Of a DNA stretch of 19,763 bases, positions 1-8,916 are shown piece by piece. The DNA comes from Fragilaria radians (lineage: Eukaryota; Bacillariophyta; Fragilariophyceae; Fragilariales; Fragilariaceae). The stretch lies in assembly GCA_900642245.1 (NCBI GenBank), contig CAAAJI010000313.1, positions 1-19,763 of the forward strand. Reading direction: 5' to 3'. The first letter of the stretch is position 1. Each line of letters begins with the position of its first letter. The notes beneath the pieces were generated by a model. It saw nothing but the letters and a program-made list of their open reading frames with translations, was not told the origin of the DNA and searched no databases. Made by a program: the position numbers and the translations under genes.

Positions 1-151
1 TTCAACTTTATAATAGCAACCTACCATCCTTCGAATTCAAAGATCCAAAAGGATGCGTTAGTTGATATGGATGTAAGCAAGGGTTCAAAGCTTGTGGAAA
101 ACGAGTTCAAATTGTGAATAAATACAGTTCAAAAGCGTGACATAAAATTCA

Positions 152-159
152 TGACGTCA
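152..159. promoter_or_regulatory. CRE palindrome TGACGTCA upstream of the hemerythrin-like gene
   Basis: A perfect 8-bp palindrome TGACGTCA ends 41 bases before the ATG at 201. This is the classical bZIP/CREB site, and TGACGT-type elements are known CO2/cAMP-responsive elements in diatom promoters. The match and position are seen directly; function is inferred. An 8-mer can occur by chance, and another copy lies inside the rhomboid-like coding region near 14987. Confidence 0.35.
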
Positions 160-200
160 GTCGGGCCCATCTCTACGAATTAATTATTTAAAAAGAAAGC

Positions 201-1100
201 ATGACTAATTTCGTCAACGTCTTTCTATCTTTCCTCGTTTACAACATTACTTTCATGTCATCTACATCAGCATTATCATACGACAAGCAGACCATTAAAG
301 ACTTTGATCCATTGGATCCAGTATACCGGATTCCCAACACGAAGCATGAGCCAGAGTTTGGCCATACTTGGACATTTGACAACCAATTTGATGGATGGTG
401 GTTAGCTCATGAGGCACTTCGAGGAGAACTAAACGCAATGCAGTTGGTTTTAGATCGTTGGAATTCTTTCCCATCTGTTGATGAAAGTATGATAGGACCA
501 CATCATATCACAGCTCTCCAACAATGGTGGAAGGGCCATGCGACACATATGCATTCACACCATCGCAATGAGGATAATATCGTTCGTCCTTTTGTCAGTC
601 GTCGATTCCAATGGCCTGATTTTTTGGATAAGGATCATCATGAGATTATAAATTACATGGAAAAAATTGAGCATCGGATTAAGACTGCTGGTGTTGTGGA
701 TATCATCGACTCTAACACCACGACGACGACGAAAGATGCTACTATTTCTACTAATATGACTACATTCGTATCGGAGTTGTATCTTCTATGGAATCGCTAT
801 CATCAACGAGTATTAAGTCATTTAGACCACGAGGAACAGGTAGCGTTGGCGTTGTTACGGGTGTACTTCACGCCAAGGGACATTCAGAGCATGCAGCGAC
901 AAATGGCCTTGTGCGGGCCACGAGTCGAAGTGGGGGCGATCGTAGAGTATGTGGGGGTCTCGCACCTTCGAGAGTCCATGCGGCAGCAACGGATACCTCG
1001 CATTCTCCAAATCCTAGCTTGGACGATGATATTTAAACCTAAACACCGATTTTATCGACGGACTATGCTGACGCCTCTGAACATTTTGAAGAGCGTATAG
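201..1100 (+). CDS. Hemerythrin-like (HHE) cation-binding domain protein with N-terminal signal-like segment
   Basis: The 299-residue protein carries one four-helix HHE hemerythrin domain, a fold that binds a di-iron centre and in known members binds O2, NO or iron. Candidate metal ligands, in helix order, are H70 (WWLAHEAL), H120/H121 and E124 (HSHHRNED), H146/H147 (KDHHEII), and H207, H210 and E211 (HLDHEEQ). A Thr run and linker (about 172-185) separates the third and fourth helices. Residues 1-25 are hydrophobic, giving a possible signal peptide or anchor. The C-terminal 80 residues are basic and unassigned. The ATG at 201 is chosen because it gives the full hydrophobic start and follows an A-rich leader. 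The substrate is unknown; oxygen/NO sensing or iron storage in the secretory pathway are both possible. The gene converges on CCT1 with 202 bases between stops. Confidence 0.8.
   Translation: MTNFVNVFLSFLVYNITFMSSTSALSYDKQTIKDFDPLDPVYRIPNTKHEPEFGHTWTFDNQFDGWWLAHEALRGELNAMQLVLDRWNSFPSVDESMIGPHHITALQQWWKGHATHMHSHHRNEDNIVRPFVSRRFQWPDFLDKDHHEIINYMEKIEHRIKTAGVVDIIDSNTTTTTKDATISTNMTTFVSELYLLWNRYHQRVLSHLDHEEQVALALLRVYFTPRDIQSMQRQMALCGPRVEVGAIVEYVGVSHLRESMRQQRIPRILQILAWTMIFKPKHRFYRRTMLTPLNILKSV
720..731 (+). repeat. ACG trinucleotide run encoding Thr within the hemerythrin-like gene
   Basis: Four tandem ACG codons after one ACC give five Thr in the linker before the last helix of the HHE domain. This is a short in-frame microsatellite, and its length may vary between alleles. 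Confidence 0.6.
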
Positions 1101-1302
1101 GAATTTCTAAAAACAAAAATATTTTTTCTTGATAATGCATATATATTGATTAACGAGAATGTTCTGTATGGAATAATTCTTTTTCTCAAGATACAACGAT
1201 ATTCAATCGTCACATCTTAGACTCTTTTGAGAATTGATAGATGTCAAGGAAATGTTCCTAAGTTTAATAGATAAAACATGTCTTGAACCAACACATTTCT
1301 TC

Positions 1303-3040
1303 CTATCGCTGTGGATTTAGAGTAATGCGATCATCGATTCGTAGAATAGTGATCGCTGCCTCGGTCGCAAATCTCAAACTCTTAATTTTTGACATAGCAG
1401 GTTCAACAACTCCTGCCTTCAGATTATCCCTAATAACCCCTTCTATTAAATCCAGACCCATCCACTTTAATTCGGTGATGTCCCCTTGTTGGCTTTTTGC
1501 GTGAGTCGCACGGAGCTGCGCGACCAATTCCGAAGCATCCTTGGCGGCATTCACGGCTAATGTCTTCGGAATGATTAATAGAGCTTGGGCATATTCCTGA
1601 ATGGCAAGTTGTTCACGTGTGTCCAGAGACGTCGCATACTTCTCCAAATAAACGCTGAGGGCTACTTCGACTGCTCCACCACCTGGAACTACTGTATTGG
1701 ATTCCAAGACACGTTTAACCATGCAAAGCGAATCGTGCAAGGCGCGGTCCATCTCATCCAACATATACTCATTAGCTCCCCTAAGGACAATTGTTGATGC
1801 TCCACTACCTTGGCAACCATAGGCATACAACATTTCACCGTCTCCTACACGAACTTCACGAAATGCGTCACATGTACCGAGGTTACTAATGTCAAAGGAC
1901 TCTTCACCGTCCATATCTGCCATGGTTGTCACGAGTCGTCCACCAGTTGCTTTGGCCAAGCGCTTCAGATCATCCTTGTCGCAGCGACGAGCACAAATGG
2001 CACCAGCCTCAACAAAATATTTCATGCACAAATCATCCACACCCTTAGTAGTTAAGATGACTTTGGCACCTGCGTTTAGTATTTTATCAATTCGCTCCTT
2101 TACAATATCCATTTCACGCTGCTTAATGCGTTCAATTTCTGCTGGATCTTCCACCAAGATTTGCACACCCATCGCAAGACGATGACGCTGCAAATTCATA
2201 TCAAGAAGAGCAATTTTGACCTGCCCTCCCTCAATCGCAGTTGGCATTCCTTGCGAAGCTCTGGTAGCAGCAAGTGCAAAACCTCCATCAACTAGTTCGG
2301 ATTCTGATGATGACTTGCCGTGAGCCTTTAGGATATGAATTGCCGACAATGGATATTTGAATTTAGTTCCTGAAGCATCCGCCTTCATCTTAACTGATTT
2401 TACAGCATCGACAGCAATTTTGGCAAAATGTTCTGCGTCTTTACCAATAATTTTACTCGACATACTAGTCTTGGCTGCATGAATCAAATGATCATCATCA
2501 AGGTTACTGACGTGAAGTACCATTTCCTTTTTGAGAAATGCAATAGCGGCTTTCAATGCAACTCTGTACCCTGCGATGATGGTAGTTGGATGCAATCCCT
2601 GCAAAACTAATTCGTTCGCTCTCTTCAGAAGCTCAGAGGCAACAATCACGACGGAAGTCGTTCCATCTCCGACTTCGCGGTCTTGCAATTGAGCAAGATC
2701 TACAAGAACTCGAGCTGCCGGATGTTCTACCTCCAACTGCGCTAGGATGGTAGCACCATCATTTGTAATTGTCACATCACCAATATCATCTACCAACATT
2801 TTGTCTAAACCAAGCGGTCCCAAAGACGACTTGACAATATTGGCTACTGCCAAGGTCGCCGTCACATTACTCACCCGTACGTCAGATCCTGATTCACGTG
2901 TTCCATTCAAGAACTTATTAGATAAAGAAAGTATGCACGGGATTAAATGAAATATGAGAAAATTGTCATGTGATAAAATCTGTCCGAGAGTGCTAACGCT
3001 GAGATGCACCTACCAATTGTCCTGCTCCTTGAGAGTTCAT
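1303..3040 (-). CDS. CCT1: T-complex protein 1 subunit alpha (CCT1), two exons: 3040-3014 and 2913-1303
   Basis: This is the alpha subunit of the cytosolic group II chaperonin TRiC/CCT, which folds actin, tubulin and other proteins with ATP. The spliced product is 545 residues, the normal size. Visible motifs are GPLGLDKM (41-48), DDIGDVTITNDGATIL (51-66), GDGTTSVV (91-98), LHD with the likely hydrolytic Asp403, and VPGGGAVE (418-425). LAVNAAKDASELVAQLR (461-477) and AITILRIDD (529-537) are typical of the alpha subunit. The unspliced frame starts only inside the intron with a non-conserved leader. Splicing a 27-nt exon (ATG at 3040, donor GTAGGT at 3013) to the acceptor TAATAAG ending at 2914 gives MNSQGAGQLFLNGTRESGSD, which fits the family N-terminus. 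The intron is 100 bases and phase 0. Identity is near certain; the first exon is inferred. Confidence 0.95.
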
Positions 3041-3762
3041 CTATATATACTTTTTCGTTTCTAAAAAACAATGAACTAGACACTAAGCTCTCAATTTTGA
3101 TGATTTATAAAAATCCAAACAATGACAAATGCTTGGATGGAAGGTAATGGAGATTGCTGAAGTACTGTAGTAGGACCAAGAACTGCAAGTACAAAACTGT
3201 ATACATCGACAAATTAATGAACATCCCGAAACAAGAATTAACTGGGATCTCAACATACATTTCAAGGATTTAGTACTTGCAAATTTGCCAAAAGGACAAT
3301 AATTATGAATATAGTACAAACTTTGCTGAATTTTCTTCTATCAGAATTGAAGTGTTTAGCAGGATTAAAAGTCCAGAATTAATGTTAAATTATTTTCAGA
3401 ATAGGCGCTCCTAAAGAGAACAAGAGCAATACGTAAAGCTATTTTATCCTTTAACATCAGTATCATTGAATCCAACGTATCTGATTTCGAAAAACCAACG
3501 GTTTTGGGATATTTGCATGGTTTACAGTTTTCCTCACTCGTCGAGGCTAGGCATAGGTGCACACTTATAGAGCTGCCGATTTAATCAACGATTAAAATGG
3601 GGATTGTCAGGATAATGTTGACTCATTCTGTCTCTTTCTAAAACAAATCTGTCTAAGAAGTAATTCTCAAGTATTAACTAAGGATAGAATTCGCAAGAAT
3701 CAAATAACATTTTACATACCATAAGTCTAGTCACTTCTAATATGCAAAGTTTAACGTTACCT
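3041..3762. other. Intergenic, upstream of CCT1, no gene supported
   Basis: AT-rich sequence containing the CCT1 5' region. Only short open frames of under 80 codons occur (for example 3083-3319 and 3365-3562 on the minus strand), without recognisable motifs. I see no tRNA or repeat. Confidence 0.5.
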
Positions 3763-4395
3763 TTAATTTAGGGTGGTCTGTCGTTTGCGTTGTAGTATAT
3801 TCAACATTCTTGAGCGATCTACCACATTCCCAATGCGCTCGCGAATGCGTATCGGATTACGTCCATACTTCTTTTCACTAAAGCCAGTCGGTTGGATATT
3901 CGTAATATCAACAGATTTCAAAGTAGGATTGTTGGTACCGTGAAGCCCACGCGTACTCGGTCGTTGAGAGCCTCTTTTCTCATTTGGTTCTAATAATGCT
4001 GTAACATGTTTCTTAGGCCACCATAAATCGCGACCATTACTCTTTCTTTCCATGTGCCTCATTTTAGTACTTTCTGAAGCCAGATTTTTCAGTTTTACTC
4101 CTGTCCGGGAGGTATGGATTTCATTTCGAGCAAATTTTAATTGGCATAAACGGGAAATATGGAACCTAATCTTCATCCCGCATGATCCATTAAGTCCACA
4201 TACTCTCTCTTGCGAAGTGCTGCAAGAAGAATCCTTTTTTGTCACGAGACAATTATTGCTCTTCCGTATTGATTTTCGAGAAACATTTGGATTCAAGATC
4301 CAATTCATCATGGCGATCCACAATATAGAGAGAAAAAAGTGAAATATCTCCTCCCAGTTGGAGTCTTTTCCCGGATATATTATTTGAAAGTTCAT
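3763..4395 (-). CDS. Hypothetical basic protein, uncertain gene model
   Basis: A 210-codon frame begins with a true ATG at 4395. I do not recognise it. The N-terminal part is hydrophobic and looks like read-through of non-coding sequence. The last 90 or so residues are more protein-like: hydrophilic, Arg/Lys rich, with frequent CGC codons, and ending in an RMLNILQRKRQ helix. A strong acceptor-like string (TTCTTCTTGCAG, about 4223-4234 on the minus strand) lies inside the frame, so the real gene may start in an unseen upstream exon and enter here. It lies between two minus-strand genes. It could be a lineage-specific nuclear protein or a chance frame. Confidence 0.3.
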   Translation of the reverse strand: MNFQIIYPGKDSNWEEIFHFFLSILWIAMMNWILNPNVSRKSIRKSNNCLVTKKDSSCSTSQERVCGLNGSCGMKIRFHISRLCQLKFARNEIHTSRTGVKLKNLASESTKMRHMERKSNGRDLWWPKKHVTALLEPNEKRGSQRPSTRGLHGTNNPTLKSVDITNIQPTGFSEKKYGRNPIRIRERIGNVVDRSRMLNILQRKRQTTLN

Positions 4396-5279
4396 TATGG
4401 CGGTCGACGTGTATTTCTTGCCCTATGAATAAATGAGCACATTTGCAATCGCAATTTTTGTCGGATCGAAACCTTCCACGCTGCGTGATGCATCTCTTAT
4501 CGAAACCGATACACGGTTGAATATTTCTGGTAACATGGTGTTCCGCGTGTGCACCGTTTAAGCACACTTCACAAAGAAGTGAGTCTTTTTTAAATGTTTA
4601 TAAAAGGGAAAAGACATTTGTAACATCTTCCCATTGAGCTGAAAGACACCTCAATTGTAATGATTTCGGTTTTTCACAAAAGGAATCAGCAAATATGGAA
4701 TCAACATTTTGCAATTTTTACTAAAACACTTGCAGTATCTACTAGGGCCTGAAACTAGTAAGAAAAAAAGAAAAATACACTTAAAATAGATTCCATTTCT
4801 TTTTACGATGCCATCAAACTGCTGCTGTTCCTTGATAACACATAGGAGTTTGTATTATTATAATAGGCAACTGCCTCTCTTTCTTGTTACTTTTGCTCAT
4901 CTTTAGCTCATTTACCCTATTAGAAAACTTGATTCATCCGCCTGTATCTATTCATAGCGTAGTTAGCAACAGGCTAACCAACCATGTGGTCCTTTGATTG
5001 TATATGACCTTTTGAGTAAGTAACCTTATTTTCTAACAAATTTTGTGAATTTCCTTGTCACTATTCCATGCATGTATAGAGTGATATTTCCATGTTCAAA
5101 ATCCTTTTTGAAAATAATAAGCACCATCTGATGTCTTCTCTGCATACTGACAATTTAGAACTCAAAGTTTTTATGACACCAATATGTATTGTCATACCCC
5201 TAACAAGTGGCCATAAACCATGCCTTATGTTGAAAAATAAATAAAACACGACTAATTTCCAAGAGACGAGATGTTAAGT
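4396..5279. other. Intergenic, no gene supported
   Basis: AT-rich sequence with many stops in all frames. The minus frame at 4253-4567 opens at GTG and contains no ATG, so it is not accepted. A TATAAAAG string occurs near 4599 on the plus strand, with no coding region in range to attach it to. Confidence 0.45.
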
Positions 5280-5525
5280 TCAGCTGCATTCTGCTAAATG
5301 TTCTGGATTGACTTGGAATAATTGTGTTTCAATGGGCTTGCTATACTTGCGTTGATCAATACGACTTTTTTCAATGTTGACAGTTTTTAATTTCCAGACA
5401 TCGCAGAAATAAAATAGTTTTCCATTTTTGTTTTGAAAATTCCTTTGTTTCCCACAAAGTCTTTTTGGAGCAGATTTATCACCGGAAGTATAAGGACAAT
5501 ATAATCTTTGTGAATGCAAACGAGG
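5280..5525 (-). other. Candidate 3' terminal exon of the GEN1-like gene (alternative model)
   Basis: This frame is open, lacks an ATG, and begins right after an acceptor-like AACTTTTCAG (cag at 5528-5526). Splicing from the donor at 5774 (CAGAAG then GTATGA) would be phase 0 and add 81 residues that are hydrophilic, basic and Cys-containing. The competing model uses an acceptor TATATTAG ending at 5717 and adds 18 residues (5716-5660). The sequence alone cannot decide between them or a plain stop at 5769. Confidence 0.25.
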
Positions 5526-5768
5526 CTGAAAAGTTACATTTCGGAGATGATGAATTTTTCGACTTTTGGGTCACCAAATCCAAAAAACAAAATCATCGTA
5601 CATTCAAATTTCCTTATATTCCGTGGAGTACCTTGGTTCTATGTTAAAAATAGCTTATTCTAAACCTGGACTATGTACGTTCGCACTTTTAGTGCCATTG
5701 ACGTTGTTTCATGTTTCTAATATACACGTGACATTGAATTTGAGAATTAATTTAGTTAGGATGTATTT

Positions 5769-8483
5769 TCATACCTTCTGACAAAGTAATGGTGTGACAA
5801 CGATTGACATTCCCATATCACATAAAATAAGATGATTCTGACCAGGTGTAAGCTGAGGCATAATGACCTTATCAACATTTCTTCGTGATGGGGTTGCATC
5901 GTCAAAGATAAGACGTCGTACGATGCTGCTGCCTTTCTCAATTAATGGACTAACCCCTTTCTCACTTGTAACTTTATCCATCCATTCATCTGGATCGAGT
6001 CGAAGCCGTATACGTTGTGGAGAGGATATTCTCATTGACTTTTTCTGTCGCTTTGGTGTATTCATCGCAATCTCTAGGTCCTTTTCGAGATATTTCTTAC
6101 ACGAAACTTTCTTCGAACACATTAAACTCGGATTGCAAACTTGTAGCTTCGTTACTTTTTCCAAATTGCTTTCAGTGGAACTTTTTACGCCACACATTTT
6201 GGCGTCGTTGAGGTTTTGAGGGCAATTGCATGCATTGGGTACCATACCATGTCGGCCCTTTTCTCTATGGAGAGGTTTCAGTTTAAATAGTTTTGTAAGA
6301 CAGTTATTTAGCGACGGGATTTCGTTTTCAACTCGGCGACAATAACCCGATTCTGCATCTTCTTTGAAAGTATTCTTGATCCCAACACATGTTTGCTTGT
6401 CTTGGTTGGTGCCGACATCCCTTTCTAATTCATGATAGTCTGGTGGCATGTTTGCAACGCTGATGAATGCTTTATTTTGGGCGTTTCCAGGGTTCGAAGT
6501 TTGTTTTGGTTGCTTCGTTCTTACTTCAATTGTCATTTCATGTGGCTTTCGGTCAACAATGTCGCGCTTTTGCATCTCAGATTTCTTCATCGTTTCTACA
6601 TCGTGGTATTGGACGCATGATAATGAGCCTCCAGATGCAATAGTGCTATAATCAAAGTCATCCGATGAAGCATCATCAAGTGTGCTGAAAGGAATCATCA
6701 AGTTATTTATTTCCTCGGTTGTGTGACAGCTAACTTTTATTTTTTCGCATTGAACTTTTGAACGAGCAAATTGATTTTCAAAAAAGTTACGTCTTTGCTT
6801 TTTCGCACGTCCATCTGCATGCAGCAATGCATCACATTCCTGATGGTTTCCATTCTCTTCATTTTGCTTTACTTTCATGAAAGACTCAATAAAATCTTTT
6901 CGTTTAAGGGTCTCCTTGTCCCCTTGTTTTTGCCTCTCAGCTTCAGACTCGTTGAAAGCTAGAACTAGGTTTGGGTACTTCTTTGCAATCAATTGTGCTG
7001 ATTCAGTTGTGGTAAAATCGTATCCATTGATTCCATTTCCTTCGTCATCCGTGAAAGTGGATTGTACCTTCCAGGTTACCTCAAAGCATTCTTCCTTGTT
7101 TTTGAATAACTTGCGAATAATTTTAACGGGCCTTGGAATTTCCGTGCTTAGTCGTTGAGGGTCCAACCTTACAGCTTGCTTATCTGTGGCGGTAAAAAGA
7201 TCACAGCGAATCAGCAAGCCTGATAAAGTTTCCAATACAAATTTTCGGCTTGAGATTAGACATTGGCCTTTAATGATCAATTCTGACGAAAGCAATTCTT
7301 GCAATTGCGGTTGCTCCATCTTCAGACCAGAGGCTTGAATATCTCTCAAAAACAATGGGATAGCGTTCTCGTTAGGATTCATGTAGGCATCAACAACCAT
7401 CTTTGGTGCAAATTTAGGCTCCAATGCCAAGGCCTTTTTGCGTAGATTTTTGCGAAATCGATCACTTTCAGTGAATGCAAAGCAGGGCTCTCCAGGAGCT
7501 GTCCCACACGTTTCGCATCCATCTTTCAAATGGCCTCTTTTGGTTCCGGGATGTGAGCATGTTGAACAACATTTGGTTGTCGCTTCTTTCGAAGCTATAC
7601 CACATCCCGACGTATGAAGAAACAACGCAGTTTTTTCCCAGGAAGCCAACTCATTCATGGCAGCACTCTCTGCTGTTAATGGATGATCAAACTTACACTT
7701 TTGAAGAAAACGTACAGCCTTTCGAACGCCAACCTTTGGGAGTCCATTGCCGGCAATGTCACTACCAGTCAAGAGAGCAAATGAAATCAGGTCCAAACGA
7801 CTCAATTCAATTTTCTGTTGGGAGGATGATTCTAGAATTTGATCGTCCGTATCTTCCACAAGAGCGGCAAGATTAGAAGAGTCATACCGAACGACTTCTG
7901 AGTTTTGTAAGGCGTCAATGGAAAAATTCGTGAACAGAACTTTGGCACCGAATAACAGACAATCACCATCATTTGAAATGACGCCATCAACTACACCTCG
8001 CATATTTAGTAGAGCGCAAAGAGCTTCTGCTTCTGATGTTGCCTTCACTACTGGAACACCCAAATAAGAAAACATTTTTTCACAATTCCTACATGCGTTC
8101 CAGAAAGCTGAACCTGATCTCCTCTTCTTAAAGCAATCAACCTGCTCAGTTCTTCTAACTCGTCGCTTCCCATCAATGACAACTATAAGCTTGATCCCCA
8201 TTGTTAGAAGCTTGATAGCTCTGGTATACGACAGATACAGAGCTGGGTTTGTATGACCATTCACCATGGCAGGAGATGTCAAGGCTTCACAAATCCATAT
8301 CGATAGATCAATAGCCAATGCTGGTTTCCGTATTGGATCAGAGTTACAGACTCTTTTATCATCACACCAATGCTTTGAAAGTTCTTGACAATGAGAGTGA
8401 TGACATTGAATGAGATCATTCGCACCCACCTTGACACCACATTTTGCTTCATCTAAAATTTTCCACAACGAAATCACTGTCAT
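5769..8483 (-). CDS. GEN1: GEN1/Yen1-like structure-specific nuclease (XPG/Rad2 family)
   Basis: A Rad2/XPG-family nuclease most like the GEN1/SEND1/Yen1 branch, which cuts 5' flaps and Holliday junctions in the nucleus. The N domain opens MTVISLWKIL, followed by AIDLSIW (Asp59) and VVIDG (Asp104). The I domain has SEAEA (Glu151, Glu153), NDGD (Asp172, Asp174) and LLTGSD (Asp242), so the full acidic active site is present. GLPKVG (247-252) is the helix-hairpin-like DNA-binding element. Two oddities stand out. One is a Cys/His-rich insert of about 25 residues (21-52) before AIDLS. The other is a four-Cys knuckle (C306, C309, C323, C326) after the nuclease core. Residues about 450-540 may be a chromodomain-like module, as in GEN1. 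The long C-terminus is polar and poorly conserved. The frame ends QKV-stop exactly at a donor (AAG|GTATGA), so the true protein probably continues in another exon. FEN1 and EXO1 are less likely on motif spacing. Confidence 0.8.
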   Translation of the reverse strand: MTVISLWKILDEAKCGVKVGANDLIQCHHSHCQELSKHWCDDKRVCNSDPIRKPALAIDLSIWICEALTSPAMVNGHTNPALYLSYTRAIKLLTMGIKLIVVIDGKRRVRRTEQVDCFKKRRSGSAFWNACRNCEKMFSYLGVPVVKATSEAEALCALLNMRGVVDGVISNDGDCLLFGAKVLFTNFSIDALQNSEVVRYDSSNLAALVEDTDDQILESSSQQKIELSRLDLISFALLTGSDIAGNGLPKVGVRKAVRFLQKCKFDHPLTAESAAMNELASWEKTALFLHTSGCGIASKEATTKCCSTCSHPGTKRGHLKDGCETCGTAPGEPCFAFTESDRFRKNLRKKALALEPKFAPKMVVDAYMNPNENAIPLFLRDIQASGLKMEQPQLQELLSSELIIKGQCLISSRKFVLETLSGLLIRCDLFTATDKQAVRLDPQRLSTEIPRPVKIIRKLFKNKEECFEVTWKVQSTFTDDEGNGINGYDFTTTESAQLIAKKYPNLVLAFNESEAERQKQGDKETLKRKDFIESFMKVKQNEENGNHQECDALLHADGRAKKQRRNFFENQFARSKVQCEKIKVSCHTTEEINNLMIPFSTLDDASSDDFDYSTIASGGSLSCVQYHDVETMKKSEMQKRDIVDRKPHEMTIEVRTKQPKQTSNPGNAQNKAFISVANMPPDYHELERDVGTNQDKQTCVGIKNTFKEDAESGYCRRVENEIPSLNNCLTKLFKLKPLHREKGRHGMVPNACNCPQNLNDAKMCGVKSSTESNLEKVTKLQVCNPSLMCSKKVSCKKYLEKDLEIAMNTPKRQKKSMRISSPQRIRLRLDPDEWMDKVTSEKGVSPLIEKGSSIVRRLIFDDATPSRRNVDKVIMPQLTPGQNHLILCDMGMSIVVTPLLCQKV

Positions 8484-8490
8484 TTTCCAT
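8449..8490 (-). promoter_or_regulatory. Out-of-frame upstream ATG overlapping the nuclease start
   Basis: An ATG at 8490, 7 bases upstream of the nuclease ATG and in another frame, opens a 13-codon reading frame that stops at 8449 inside the nuclease gene. If included in the mRNA it could lower initiation at the main ATG. The frame is seen; any effect is inferred. Confidence 0.3.
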
Positions 8491-8916
8491 CAACCTCAAA
8501 ATTGAAAAACGTATAATAATGATTACAATTCGAAATTGTGAAACTCATTTCTAAAAAAAATTCCTTCTATCGATTGAGTTGAAACGGACCTTGTCCGTAA
8601 AAACACGCTGGGAAAATGTATGTATTCTATCCTTGCAAGAACAGATTATTTTCAAGTCAAGGCAATCCATAATCGTAACTCAAGAGTCCATTCCTCAAGA
8701 TGTGTGAAATGTTCATCGAAGTCAAGATGTATCTTCATGTTGACTAATTGACAGAAGTGGCACAGGGTGGTGGAATAATGTCAAGTTTGACACACATTAC
8801 TGTTTTGAAGTCAATCCAATTACAATACTGTAGTGTCATAGTGACTACTAGGCTTGTAATAGATACTTTTGGAATCAAAAGTCTTTTTGTGGAATGTTGG
8901 TTCCTACCGTTTCATC
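8484..8916. other. Divergent intergenic region between the nuclease and glycosyltransferase-like genes
   Basis: This 433-base region separates two outward-pointing ATGs and must contain both promoters unless upstream exons exist. Small plus-strand frames here (8748 onward) overlap the next gene out of frame and show no family motif. I see no clear TATA box or repeat. Confidence 0.5.

Noticed and set aside
1303..3009. Unspliced CCT1 frame as the gene model
   Set aside because: Its N-terminal residues come from the intron and do not match the family; a spliced start fits better.
4253..4567. Cys/His-rich minus-strand frame, considered as a first exon of the 3763-4395 ORF
   Set aside because: It starts at GTG with no internal ATG, and none of its donors has the phase required by the strong acceptor near 4223.
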